From Piscinibacter gummiphilus (GTDB taxonomy: Bacteria; Pseudomonadota; Gammaproteobacteria; Burkholderiales; Burkholderiaceae_C): DNA of 64,000 nucleotides. This document shows positions 30,329-38,024 of this stretch, piece by piece. The stretch covers positions 2,914,001-2,978,000 of the forward strand of contig NZ_CP015118.1 in assembly GCF_002116905.1 (NCBI RefSeq). Reading direction: 5' to 3'. The notes beneath the pieces were generated by a model, which saw nothing but the letters and a program-made list of their open reading frames with translations, had not been told where the DNA came from and made no database searches. The stretch's first letter is position 1, and every line of letters starts with the position of its first letter. The translations under genes were made by a program, and so were the position numbers.

Positions 30329-30358
30329 TTCCAGACGCCGCTCTTTTCGGAGTACAAT
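30329..30358 (+). promoter_or_regulatory. candidate promoter of the rpsF operon
   Basis: A strong -10 TACAAT (30353-30358) with a poorer -35 TTCCAG (30329-30334), spacer 18. It starts 2 bases after the symporter stop and about 78 bases before rpsF, giving room for a leader. Confidence 0.6.
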
Positions 30359-30372
30359 CGCGGGCTCACCTT

Positions 30373-30406
30373 GCCACACCCGACTGAATTGACGCTTCGG
30401 GGTGGC
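30373..30406 (+). promoter_or_regulatory. candidate S6:S18 ribosomal protein leader
   Basis: GCCAC (30373-30377) pairs with GTGGC (30402-30406) and, after a single bulged A, CCCGA (30379-30383) pairs with TCGGG (30397-30401), loop 13 bases. A bulged hairpin with a CCGA strand just upstream of rpsF is the expected position and type for the RNA site bound by the S6-S18 complex. The fit to the published consensus was judged by eye only. Confidence 0.4.
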
Positions 30407-30435
30407 TTCCTCCACGGAAATCAGAAGGAGTTCCA

Positions 30436-30798
30436 ATGCGTCACTATGAAATCATCCTGCTCATCCATCCGGATCAGAGCGAACAGGTTCCGGCCATGCT
30501 GGAGCGCTACAAGGGCATCGTCACCGCCGCCGGCGGCAAGGTGCACCGCGTGGAAGATTGGGGCCGCCGTCAAATGGCGTACCTGATCCAGAAGCTCGCC
30601 AAGGCTCACTACCTGTGCATCAACATCGAAGTCAGCAAGGAAGCCCTTGCCGAACTCGAGACCGGCTTCCGTTTCAACGACGCCGTGCTGCGCCACCTGA
30701 CCGTCGTCAAGACCAAGGCCGAGACCGGCCCGTCCGTCATGATGAAGTCGGTCGAGCGCGAAGACGCCCGCAAGGCGCCGCAAGAGGCATCGGCCTGA
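30436..30798 (+). CDS. rpsF: 30S ribosomal protein S6
   Basis: Small-subunit protein that binds 16S rRNA as a dimer with S18. The 120-residue protein starts MRHYEIILLIHPDQSEQV and contains RVEDWGRRQMAYLIQKLAKAHY. ATG 30436 is preceded by GAAGGAG. It is first in the rpsF-priB-rpsR-rplI operon. Confidence 0.98.
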   Translation: MRHYEIILLIHPDQSEQVPAMLERYKGIVTAAGGKVHRVEDWGRRQMAYLIQKLAKAHYLCINIEVSKEALAELETGFRFNDAVLRHLTVVKTKAETGPSVMMKSVEREDARKAPQEASA

Positions 30799-30838
30799 CG
30801 AACACGACTGTGCCTGCGACGCCGTCCGCGTTGGCCGC

Positions 30839-31138
30839 ATGAACCGCCTGGTTCTGCAAGCCGAAGTGGTCGAACGGAGCGCGGCGCGATACACCCCGGC
30901 AGGCTTGCCGGTCTGCGAGTTGAGCCTCCGGCACGAATCGCAGCTCTCCGAAGCCGGCCAGCCCCGCAAGGTCTCCATGGAGATCCGCTCCGTGGGCATC
31001 GGTGAGATCGCATCGCAACTCCAGCGTCTGGAGATCGGGGCATCCGGCCAGTTCGCCGGTTTCCTGACCAACCAGCGCAACGGCCGCGGCATCGTGTTCC
31101 ATGTGACCGAATTCAATCGTTCCGGATCAAATAGTTAA
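30839..31138 (+). CDS. priB: primosomal replication protein N (PriB)
   Basis: Single-stranded-DNA-binding OB-fold protein that helps PriA reload DnaB at stalled forks. The 99-residue sequence (MNRLVLQAEVVERSAARYTP, LSLRHES, VEFNR-type end VTEFNRSG) is typical of betaproteobacterial PriB. It sits between rpsF and rpsR as usual. I see no strong ribosome binding site, so translation may be coupled to rpsF. Confidence 0.92.
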   Translation: MNRLVLQAEVVERSAARYTPAGLPVCELSLRHESQLSEAGQPRKVSMEIRSVGIGEIASQLQRLEIGASGQFAGFLTNQRNGRGIVFHVTEFNRSGSNS

Positions 31139-31148
31139 GAGGTGAAAT

Positions 31149-31439
31149 ATGGCTCCCCCACGTGGTAAAGGTCGGTTCTCGAAGGACCGCAAGCCCAAGC
31201 GCAACCAACAATCCCTGCTGTTCCGCCGCAAGCGCTTCTGCCGCTTCACGGTGACCGGTGTCGAAGAGATCGACTACAAGGACATCGACACGCTGCGCGA
31301 CTTCATCGGCGAAAACGGCAAGATCACGCCCGCCCGCCTGACCGGCACGCGCGCGTTCTTCCAGCGCCAGCTGACCACCTGCATCAAGCGCGCTCGTTTC
31401 CTGGCCCTGCTGCCGTACAGCGACCAGCACAAGGTCTAA
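31149..31439 (+). CDS. rpsR: 30S ribosomal protein S18
   Basis: Small-subunit protein, partner of S6. The 96-residue protein has a basic N-terminus, then FRRKRFCRFTVTGVEEIDYKD and the signature ITPARLTGTRAFFQRQL. ATG 31149 is preceded by AAGAGGTG. It is followed after 12 bases by rplI. Confidence 0.98.
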   Translation: MAPPRGKGRFSKDRKPKRNQQSLLFRRKRFCRFTVTGVEEIDYKDIDTLRDFIGENGKITPARLTGTRAFFQRQLTTCIKRARFLALLPYSDQHKV

Positions 31440-31451
31440 GGAGCAACGAAC

Positions 31452-31904
31452 ATGCAAATCATCCTGCTCGAAAAAGTCGCCAACCTCGGCAACCTCGGCG
31501 ATGTCGTCAAGGTCAAGGACGGCTACGCCCGCAACTTCCTGATCCCGACCCGCCAGGCGCGCCGCGCCACGGAATCGGCCATCAAGGAATTCGAAGCCCG
31601 CCGTGCCGAACTGGAAAAGGCCGCCGCTGAAAAGCTGGCCGCCGCGCAAGCCCTGGGCGAAAAGATGAGCGGCCGCACGGTCCACATCACCCAGAAGGCC
31701 GGTGTCGACGGTCGCCTGTTCGGTTCGGTCACGAACCAGGACATCGCCGAAGCGCTCACGCGCATCGACTTCAAGGTCGCCAAGGCGCAGGTTCGCCTGC
31801 CCAACGGCCCGCTGAAGACGGTCGGCGAGCACGCCGTGACGGTGGCTCCGCACACGGACGTCGTGGTCGAAGTGAAGGTCGTGGTCGTCGGCGAAACCGA
31901 CTGA
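31452..31904 (+). CDS. rplI: 50S ribosomal protein L9
   Basis: Large-subunit protein with an N-terminal rRNA-binding domain (MQIILLEKVANLGNLGDVVK, GYARNFLIP), a long connecting helix (about residues 42-75, Ala/Glu/Lys-rich) and a C-terminal domain. 150 residues, normal for the family. A terminator follows 24 bases after the stop. Confidence 0.98.
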   Translation: MQIILLEKVANLGNLGDVVKVKDGYARNFLIPTRQARRATESAIKEFEARRAELEKAAAEKLAAAQALGEKMSGRTVHITQKAGVDGRLFGSVTNQDIAEALTRIDFKVAKAQVRLPNGPLKTVGEHAVTVAPHTDVVVEVKVVVVGETD

Positions 31905-31928
31905 TCCTGCTTCACCCGCGAGTCCGAG

Positions 31929-31953
31929 GGGCCGGCTTCTGCCGGCCCTTTTT
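31929..31953 (+). terminator. terminator of the rpsF-rplI operon
   Basis: GGGCCGGC (31929-31936) pairs with GCCGGCCC (31941-31948), loop TTCT, followed by TTTTT. It separates the ribosomal operon from dnaB. Confidence 0.92.
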
Positions 31954-32063
31954 CATTCCGGTCCGCTCTTTTGTGTTCCTTTGGTGCTTGTGCACCGGCT
32001 GCCCACGGGAAGTCCACAGACTTGCCCACAGCCGAGGTGCGTCCGCGCCCGTATGATCCGACG

Positions 32064-33500
32064 ATGTCCGCAGTCTTCTCGAACCCCGAATCCCTCTCGT
32101 CGCCGGGCGCCGCCACGGGCGACGACGAAGTCGCCCGCCTGCGGGTCCCGCCGCACTCGGTCGAGGCCGAACAGGCCGTGCTCGCCGGCCTGCTGCTCGA
32201 CAACAGCGCCTGGGACCGCGCCGGCGACCTGGTCAAGGAATCCGACTTCTATCGGGCCGAGCACCGGCTGATCTTCGGTGCGCTCGCCACGCTGATCAAC
32301 GCGGGCAAGCCGGCCGACGTGATCACGGTGTTCGAGCACCTGCAGACGCACGGCAAGACCGAGGAGTGCGGCGGCCTCGTGTACCTGAACGCGCTGGCGC
32401 AGAGCGTGCCCAGCGCGGCCAACCTGCGCCGCTATTCCGAGATCGTGCGCGAGCGGTCGGTGCTGCGCAAGCTCGTTGCCACCAGCGACGAGATCGCCAC
32501 CGCGGCGTTCAACCCGCAGGGGCGCCTCGCGTCGGACATCCTCGACGAGGCCGAAAGCAAGATCTTCAAGATCGGCGAGGAAGGCTCGCGTTCGCGCGAA
32601 GGCTTCCTCAGCATGGACCAGCTCGTGGTCGACCTGATCGACCGCGTCAACGAACTGCACGAGAACGGCGCCGAGGAGGTGACCGGCGTCAGCACGGGCC
32701 TGTACGACCTGGACCGCATGACGGCCGGCCTGCAGCCGGGCGACCTGATCGTGCTGGCCGCCCGCCCGTCGATGGGCAAGACCGCCTTCGCGCTGAACAT
32801 CGCCGAGAACGTCGCCGTCAACGAAGGCCTGCCGGTCATCGTGTTCTCGATGGAAATGGGCGCCGCGCAGCTGGCGCTTCGGGTGGTGGGTTCGCTCGGC
32901 CGCATCGACCAGGGCCACCTGCGCACCGGCGCGCTGCGCGACGACGAATGGGGCCGCCTGGCCGAGGCCGTCGAGAAGCTCGGCAAGGTCAGCATGTACA
33001 TCGACGAAGGCTCTGCGCTGAGCCCGAGCGAACTGCGCGCGCGCTCGCGCCGCCAGGCGCGCATCAGCGGTCAGATCGGCCTCATCGTCATCGACTACAT
33101 CCAGCTCATGAGCGGCAACGGCGGCGGCAGCGAGGAGAACCGCGCCACCGTCGTGGGCGAGATCTCGCGGAGCCTGAAGTCCCTCGCGAAGGAACTGAAG
33201 TGCCCGGTGATCGCGCTGTCGCAGCTGAACCGGAGCGTGGAAACGCGCACCGACAAGCGTCCCATGATGAGCGACCTCCGCGAATCCGGCGCCATCGAGC
33301 AGGACGCGGACGTGATCATGTTCATCTACCGCGACGACTACTACAACCGCGAGACCAGCAAGGAACCGGGTGTGGCGGAGATCATCATCGCCAAGCAGCG
33401 GAACGGTCCGGTGGGCACCTGCAAGGTCGCGTTCCTGAAGCCGCTGACCAAGTTCGACAACCTGGCGCCGGGCTACGCGCAGGGCGGCGACGAGTACTGA
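32064..33500 (+). CDS. dnaB: replicative DNA helicase
   Basis: Hexameric 5'-3' helicase of the replication fork. The 478-residue protein has the N-terminal DnaG-interacting domain (PHSVEAEQAVLAGLLLDNS) and a RecA-like C-terminal domain with Walker A ARPSMGKT, the FSMEMG segment, Walker B IVIDYIQLM and SQLNRSVE. ATG 32064 gives the family start; the open frame upstream has no similarity. The rpsF-priB-rpsR-rplI-dnaB order is conserved. Confidence 0.97.
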   Translation: MSAVFSNPESLSSPGAATGDDEVARLRVPPHSVEAEQAVLAGLLLDNSAWDRAGDLVKESDFYRAEHRLIFGALATLINAGKPADVITVFEHLQTHGKTEECGGLVYLNALAQSVPSAANLRRYSEIVRERSVLRKLVATSDEIATAAFNPQGRLASDILDEAESKIFKIGEEGSRSREGFLSMDQLVVDLIDRVNELHENGAEEVTGVSTGLYDLDRMTAGLQPGDLIVLAARPSMGKTAFALNIAENVAVNEGLPVIVFSMEMGAAQLALRVVGSLGRIDQGHLRTGALRDDEWGRLAEAVEKLGKVSMYIDEGSALSPSELRARSRRQARISGQIGLIVIDYIQLMSGNGGGSEENRATVVGEISRSLKSLAKELKCPVIALSQLNRSVETRTDKRPMMSDLRESGAIEQDADVIMFIYRDDYYNRETSKEPGVAEIIIAKQRNGPVGTCKVAFLKPLTKFDNLAPGYAQGGDEY

Positions 33501-33521
33501 TCGGGCGCGACGGCCCCGGCG

Positions 33522-34340
33522 TCACTTCGTGGCGCCGAAGGTCAGGCCCTGCACCAGCTGCTTCTGGCAGAACCAGCCGAACACCACGACGGGTGCGATC
33601 GCCATCAGCGAGGCGGCCGACAGCTTCGCCCAGAACAGGCCCTCGGGGCTGGCATACGACGCGATCAGCCCGGCCAGCGTGGCCGCGTGGGCCGACGTGA
33701 GGTTGAGCGACCAGAAGGCCTCGTTCCAGGCCAGCACGAGGCACAGCAGCCCGGTGCTCGCGATGCCACCCTTCGTGAGCGGCAGCACCACGTGGCGGAA
33801 CTCCGCCCACGTCGACGCGCCGTCGAGGCGCGAGGCCTCGATGATCTCCCTCGGCACGTCCTTGAACGCGCTGTAGAGCATCCACACCATGATCGGCAGG
33901 TTCGTCATCGTGAAGACGGCGACGAGGCTCCACAGCGAGTCCAGCAGCCCGGCCGACTGCGCCAGCACGTAGACCGGCAGCAGCGCGCCCACCGCCGGCA
34001 TCATCTTCGTCGACAGCATCCACATCAGCAGGCCGCGTGTGTTGCGCGTGCGGAAGAACACCATCGCGTACGCGGCCGGTGCGGCGAGCAGCAGGCCCAG
34101 CACCGTGGAGGCCACGCTCGACACGAGCGAGTTGCCCGCATGGCGCAGGTAGTCGCTGCGCGCGTTCACCTCGGCGAAGGTGTCCAGCGTCGGGGTGAAG
34201 AACGCCCGAGGCGGCACGGCGATGGCCTGCATCTCCGTCTTGAACGCCGTGAGGCCGAGCCAGAACAGCGGGAAGAACAGCAGCAGTGCGGCGCTCCAGG
34301 CGGAGAGGGTGCGGACCCACGGGATGGCGAGGCGATTCAT
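33522..34340 (-). CDS. carbohydrate ABC transporter permease, MalG type (polyol-like)
   Basis: Inner-membrane permease of a CUT1 sugar importer, 272 residues, six predicted helices. The EAA loop is visible as EASRLDGASTWAEFRHVVLP. The C-terminal part (TSAHAATLAGLIASYASPEG and WFCQKQLVQGLTFGATK) resembles mannitol/sorbitol permeases of the SmoG/MtlG type. Its ATG lies one base past the stop of the MalF-type permease. No ATPase or polyol dehydrogenase follows; dnaB converges on it 21 bp away. Confidence 0.85.
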   Translation of the reverse strand: MNRLAIPWVRTLSAWSAALLLFFPLFWLGLTAFKTEMQAIAVPPRAFFTPTLDTFAEVNARSDYLRHAGNSLVSSVASTVLGLLLAAPAAYAMVFFRTRNTRGLLMWMLSTKMMPAVGALLPVYVLAQSAGLLDSLWSLVAVFTMTNLPIMVWMLYSAFKDVPREIIEASRLDGASTWAEFRHVVLPLTKGGIASTGLLCLVLAWNEAFWSLNLTSAHAATLAGLIASYASPEGLFWAKLSAASLMAIAPVVVFGWFCQKQLVQGLTFGATK

Positions 34341-34341
34341 G

Positions 34342-35232
34342 TCAGTCGAGGTTCCTGCCGACGAGGTGGATCAGGAACACCGCCGCGACGTTGGCCAGCA
34401 GCACCGCGATCAGCGCCCCGGCCGAGGCCACGCCCACGTCGAAGTTCATCAGCGCCTGCTTGTAGACCAGGAACGCGAGGTTCGTGCTCTCGTTGCCGGG
34501 GCCGCCCGACGTGGTGGTGAAAATCTCGGCGAACACACTCAGCAGGAAGATCATCTCGATCATCACGACGACGGCGATGGAACGGCCGAGGTGCGGCAGC
34601 ACGAAATGGCGGAACCGCTGGAAGCGGCTGGCCCCGTCCAGCCGGGCCGCGTCGAGCAGTTCACGGTCGAGGGACTGCAGCGCGGTGATGAACACCAGGC
34701 ACGCGAACGGCAGCCATTGCCACGACAGCATGATCACCACCGACAGCAGCGGCACGTCGGTCATCCAGTCGACCGGCGTGGCACCGAAGAATGCCCACAC
34801 CTGGGCGAGCAGGCCGTGGATCGGGTTCATCATCATGTGCTTCCACAGCAGCGCGTTGACCGTGGGCATCACGAAGAAGGGCGAGACCAGCAGCACGCGC
34901 ACGATCCCGCGGCCCGGGAACGGCTCGTTCACCAGCAGCGCGAGGCCCGTGCCCAGCACCACCGTGATCGCGATCACCGAGGCGGACAGCACGAGCGTGT
35001 GGCGCACCGACGGCCAGAAGTCCGGGTCGGTCAGGAAGTAGTGGTAGTTCTCCAGGCCGGCGAAGCCGTGTTCGCCGGGCTGCATCAGGTTGTAGCGGAT
35101 CAGCGAGAACCAGACCGTCATCGCGAGCGGCACGATCATCCACAGGAACAGCGTGACCACCGCGGGCGCGAGCAGCAGGCGGCGCGTCCGGTGCGACGGG
35201 CGGTGACGGAGGGGGGCGGGGAGGGCGTTCAT
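34342..35232 (-). CDS. carbohydrate ABC transporter permease, MalF type (polyol-like)
   Basis: Partner permease, 296 residues with six predicted helices starting with LLLAPAVVTLFLWMIVPLAM. The EAA loop is DAARLDGASRFQRFRHFVLP. The GPGNESTNLAFLVYKQALM segment is typical of the SmoF/MtlF group. Normally a solute-binding protein gene precedes it; here the next gene upstream is on the opposite strand and belongs to the T3SS region, so this pair appears cut off from its binding protein and ATPase. Confidence 0.85.
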   Translation of the reverse strand: MNALPAPLRHRPSHRTRRLLLAPAVVTLFLWMIVPLAMTVWFSLIRYNLMQPGEHGFAGLENYHYFLTDPDFWPSVRHTLVLSASVIAITVVLGTGLALLVNEPFPGRGIVRVLLVSPFFVMPTVNALLWKHMMMNPIHGLLAQVWAFFGATPVDWMTDVPLLSVVIMLSWQWLPFACLVFITALQSLDRELLDAARLDGASRFQRFRHFVLPHLGRSIAVVVMIEMIFLLSVFAEIFTTTSGGPGNESTNLAFLVYKQALMNFDVGVASAGALIAVLLANVAAVFLIHLVGRNLD

Positions 35233-35306
35233 CGGTTCGGGGAGGATGCCGGCCGCGGATGACCCGCGTGCGGCACGCAGGGTTCCGCCGCAAGTGCCGT
35301 GCCGGC

Positions 35307-35368
35307 TTCGCGGGACTGGCGGTGCCTTCGGGTCCGCACCGCGCGGTCACGGCCACGCCCTCCACGAT
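35307..35368 (+). promoter_or_regulatory. hrpII box with -10 element
   Basis: TTCG (35307-35310), 16 bases, TTCG (35327-35330); then 32 bases and the -10-like CACGAT (35363-35368, form YANNNT). This matches the HrpB-dependent hrpII box. It lies 77 bases before the TTG start at 35408 and marks the left edge of the T3SS locus. Confidence 0.8.
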
Positions 35369-35407
35369 GGGGCAGTTCTTCGGATTCGATCGACCAGGGA
35401 ACGCCCG

Positions 35408-36757
35408 TTGCGACACTTCCACCTGAGCAAGCCATCCTGGCTGAGCCGCTCCGCCCCCGCGGAGAAACCGGCCGAGCCTCGTGCCGCCCCGAAGGGCCCG
35501 CCGCCGCTGCCGCCGCGGTCCGCGACGGGGCTGCCGTCGACCCGGCCGGGGGCGACGATCGGCACCACCACACCCATGGGCACCTTCGCCGCCCGGCAGC
35601 CGCTGACCACGGGCCTGGGCAAGCTGTCGGCGCTGCGCGACCGCACCGTCACGCCGGCCGCGCAGCCGGCGGTGCTCGCGAGTGTCGACCTGGCGGGCAA
35701 CCTGGCCACCCGCAGCGTGCGCGTGCCCCCGATGAACGTCTCGGTCACGTGCAGCGATCCGAGGCTGCTCGCGCACTACGGGGACGGGCGCGAGAGCATC
35801 GTGCTCCAGCGCCTGCAGATGAAGGCGTTCGAGTCGATCCAGGAAGCTTCCCGCGAGGTGCAGGCGGCCATCCGCGACTTCGACGACGCGATGACCCGGC
35901 AGCCGCCCGCGTCGCCCCGGGAAGCCGCGGAACGGCAGCGCACGTTCGAGTCGGTGTGCCGGAACATCGCATCGGCCCAGCAGGCGAACATCGACCGCGC
36001 CGTGCAGCAGGAATGGGGGATGCAGAAGCAGCGCGACACGGCGCTGCTGGCCAGCAACGTTCGCTTCGGCGTGAAGCTGACGATGCAGACGGTGTCGGTG
36101 GCCGCGAACGCCACCACCACGGCGCTGCTGCCCAATCCGCTCAGTCCCGCGAAGGCCGCCTACTCGCTGTTCCGCATGGGTCAGACGATCCAGCAGTTCG
36201 CGAAGGACCGCGAGCAGGCCGCGCGATCCATCGAGAAGGGCGACGCGGCGCTCGTGAAGCTGCAGGCGGGGGACGCGGCCGATGGCGGCGGCGCGCATGG
36301 CTGGCGCACGCGCACGCGCGAGCTGGTCTCGGCGGTCCACGTGCCGTTCACGCAGAAGCTGTTCCGCTCGGTGCACCACCAGGAGCAGAAGCTCGACGAG
36401 TTCCTCGCGAAGTCGGCGCGTGTCGACAAGGAAACGCGGGCGATGTACGCCCAGGCCCACGAGCTGATGGCCACGCTGGCCGACCTGCCGGAGCCGCCAC
36501 CCGGCCGGCCCGATCCCCACGCCGACATGCGCCGCGAGGTGGGCGGGCTGCTGGACTCGCTCGGCGACCTGATGCAGTCGATCGAACGCGACAACGCGTT
36601 CTACCGGCACCACCAGGACCGCTGCCGCGCCTTCCATGCGAAACAGCCGGCCGGGCTCGCGCAGCAGGCCGACGCCGTGGACTGGGGGGCGTCGGCGCTG
36701 CGGGTGGGGCGTTTCGCCGGCAACCTCGCGAAGATCGCCGCCCACCTCGGCGCCTGA
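35408..36757 (+). CDS. unknown protein of the HrpB regulon, candidate T3SS substrate
   Basis: I do not recognise this 449-residue protein. The N-terminal 70 residues are basic and proline-rich (GPPPLPPR, repeated PAEKP/PRAAPK), with no signal peptide. The rest is largely alpha-helical and Gln/Arg/Ala-rich with a hydrophobic stretch near residues 225-255. I place the start at TTG 35408 because it follows AGGGA at the right distance and lies just after the predicted hrpII promoter; no ATG is nearby. The 3' end converges on the next gene (19 bp apart). Promoter, location and Pro-rich N-terminus suggest an effector or secretion accessory protein. Confidence 0.65.
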   Translation: MRHFHLSKPSWLSRSAPAEKPAEPRAAPKGPPPLPPRSATGLPSTRPGATIGTTTPMGTFAARQPLTTGLGKLSALRDRTVTPAAQPAVLASVDLAGNLATRSVRVPPMNVSVTCSDPRLLAHYGDGRESIVLQRLQMKAFESIQEASREVQAAIRDFDDAMTRQPPASPREAAERQRTFESVCRNIASAQQANIDRAVQQEWGMQKQRDTALLASNVRFGVKLTMQTVSVAANATTTALLPNPLSPAKAAYSLFRMGQTIQQFAKDREQAARSIEKGDAALVKLQAGDAADGGGAHGWRTRTRELVSAVHVPFTQKLFRSVHHQEQKLDEFLAKSARVDKETRAMYAQAHELMATLADLPEPPPGRPDPHADMRREVGGLLDSLGDLMQSIERDNAFYRHHQDRCRAFHAKQPAGLAQQADAVDWGASALRVGRFAGNLAKIAAHLGA

Positions 36758-36776
36758 CGGCGCCGGGTACGGCCGC

Positions 36777-37376
36777 TCAGTCCCGCTTCCAGCGGTCCTC
36801 GTCCTCGGTGCGCTCGGACGACGGCAGCCGGACCTTCGACGGGCCGGCCGGGGCCGGAGAACCGATCGCCTCGGCGGCCATGCCCGTCGGGATGTCGTGC
36901 GTCTCCGTCTCGGCTTCGACGCGGTTCGGCGCCTGCGCCTCCGTGGCCTCGGCGTCCGCGGCAGCCCGAGCCTCCGCCACGAACCCGTCGTACTCCGACC
37001 GCACGCGCTGGAAGGTGGCTTCGGCCTCCCGCAGGATCTGTCCGGCGATGCCCGCGGCGGGGTGCGACGCCAGCTTCGCGGCCTGCCTGCCGGCCCGCTC
37101 GCGGAGCAGGCTGGAGCGGCCCATCGCCTCGGCCAGCGCCACCCCCGCGCGGCGTGTCGCCATCCCGAGGTTCGCGGGCGGCGTGGCGCCGGCCTCCGCG
37201 GCGGGGAGCCTCGCCCGCAGGTGCATCGCACCGTGTTCCGCCTTGTCGGCGAGCTTGCGCCCGACGTGCTGGAGCACGCCCGCGGCGGCGTCCTGGACGG
37301 CCGGGTCCCGCAGGGTCTGCCGTGCGATGTCGGCGACGGTGTGGAGGGCCCGGGTGAGGTTCGGCTTGTGGCTCAT
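36777..37376 (-). CDS. unknown helical protein of the HrpB regulon
   Basis: A 199-residue hypothetical protein. It starts with amphipathic helices (TRALHTVADIARQTLRDPAV), is Ala/Arg-rich through the middle, and ends in an acidic, charged tail (SSERTEDEDRWKRD). No signal peptide or membrane helix. ATG 37376 is preceded by AGGGGC at suitable distance. A minus-strand hrpII box lies 72 bases upstream. The N-terminal helix pattern resembles that of the 101-residue protein at 43675-43980; this could be homology or shared amphipathic composition. It is a candidate T3SS substrate or chaperone. Confidence 0.65.
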   Translation of the reverse strand: MSHKPNLTRALHTVADIARQTLRDPAVQDAAAGVLQHVGRKLADKAEHGAMHLRARLPAAEAGATPPANLGMATRRAGVALAEAMGRSSLLRERAGRQAAKLASHPAAGIAGQILREAEATFQRVRSEYDGFVAEARAAADAEATEAQAPNRVEAETETHDIPTGMAAEAIGSPAPAGPSKVRLPSSERTEDEDRWKRD

Positions 37377-37409
37377 GGTCGTGCCCCTGCGGCAGGTGGA
37401 GGTCCTTGC

Positions 37410-37471
37410 ACTGTGGGGGCGAGTGCGGGCCCGGCGGGCCGCACGCCCGAAGCCGGCGATGCCGGAGCGAA
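37410..37471 (-). promoter_or_regulatory. hrpII box with -10 element (minus strand)
   Basis: Minus-strand TTCG-N16-TTCG (37448-37471), 32-base gap, then CACAGT (37410-37415, YANNNT). It drives the gene starting at 37376. Confidence 0.8.
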
Positions 37472-37528
37472 GCGCCTTTGCCGATGCACGCCGTGGCGGC
37501 GGGATGTGGCCAGCACCGCGCGGCAGGC

Positions 37529-37590
37529 TTCGCCGGTGTGGCGGCCGCTTCGGATGCAAGGCGTTACCACTGGTTGCGGGCAGCAATAGT
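37529..37590 (+). promoter_or_regulatory. hrpII box with near-consensus -10
   Basis: TTCG (37529-37532)-N16-TTCG (37549-37552), 32-base gap, then AATAGT (37585-37590), which fits ANNNT but has A in place of the leading pyrimidine. It is divergent from the minus-strand box at 37448 and precedes the gene at 37636. Confidence 0.72.
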
Positions 37591-37635
37591 CATGGCACGG
37601 GTCCGCACCGGAGACGGGCCCGGAAGGAGGACTTC

Positions 37636-37890
37636 ATGCTCACCCAGGAAATGCTCGACACGATCGAACGTGATGCCGCGGCCACCCCTGCCCGGGTTCT
37701 GCGGATGCACGCCACCACCATCCGCGCGGACCTGGCCCGGGCGCACGCGCCCGCGCTGCGGGCGGCGGCCGAGGCCTTGCTGCTGAAGCTCGACCACCTG
37801 GAGCGGTGCGACCGGGTGGCGACCGCAGGGCCGCTCGCGTACCTGTCGCCCTCGCTGCTCGTGCTGCCGCCCCTGGCGGCCGCGGCCTGA
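37636..37890 (+). CDS. small unknown protein of the HrpB regulon
   Basis: 84 residues, mostly helical, starting MLTQEMLDTIERDAAATPAR and ending in a hydrophobic LLVLPPLAAAA. ATG 37636 has an excellent ribosome binding site (GGAAGGAGG). A plus-strand hrpII box lies 83 bases upstream and a strong terminator follows, so this is a monocistronic HrpB-regulated gene. No known family; size and context would fit a small T3SS chaperone or secreted protein. Confidence 0.65.
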   Translation: MLTQEMLDTIERDAAATPARVLRMHATTIRADLARAHAPALRAAAEALLLKLDHLERCDRVATAGPLAYLSPSLLVLPPLAAAA

Positions 37891-37914
37891 CGCCTCCCGG
37901 CGTCGCGCGATCCC

Positions 37915-37945
37915 GGGGACCGGTGAATGCCGGTCCCCTTTTTTT
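37915..37945 (+). terminator. terminator of the 37636 gene
   Basis: GGGGACCGG (37915-37923) pairs with CCGGTCCCC (37930-37938), followed by seven T residues. Confidence 0.92.
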
Positions 37946-37973
37946 CGTCGCCCGTTCCGGCGGGGAGCGATCC

Positions 37974-38002
37974 AAAAAAAGGGGCCGGCTCGCGCCGGCC
38001 CC
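37974..38002 (-). terminator. terminator of the hrpF operon (minus strand)
   Basis: GGGGCCGGC (37981-37989) pairs with GCCGGCCCC (37994-38002); on the minus strand it is followed by a run of seven T (A run 37974-37980). It ends the minus-strand hrpF/TPR operon and stands back to back with the plus-strand terminator. Confidence 0.92.
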
Positions 38003-38024
38003 AAGGCTCTTCGACCGCGTGGCG

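Noticed and set aside
30329..30435. Open frame starting inside the rpsF leader
   Set aside because: It overlaps rpsF in another frame and has no family features; the segment fits a promoter and leader better.
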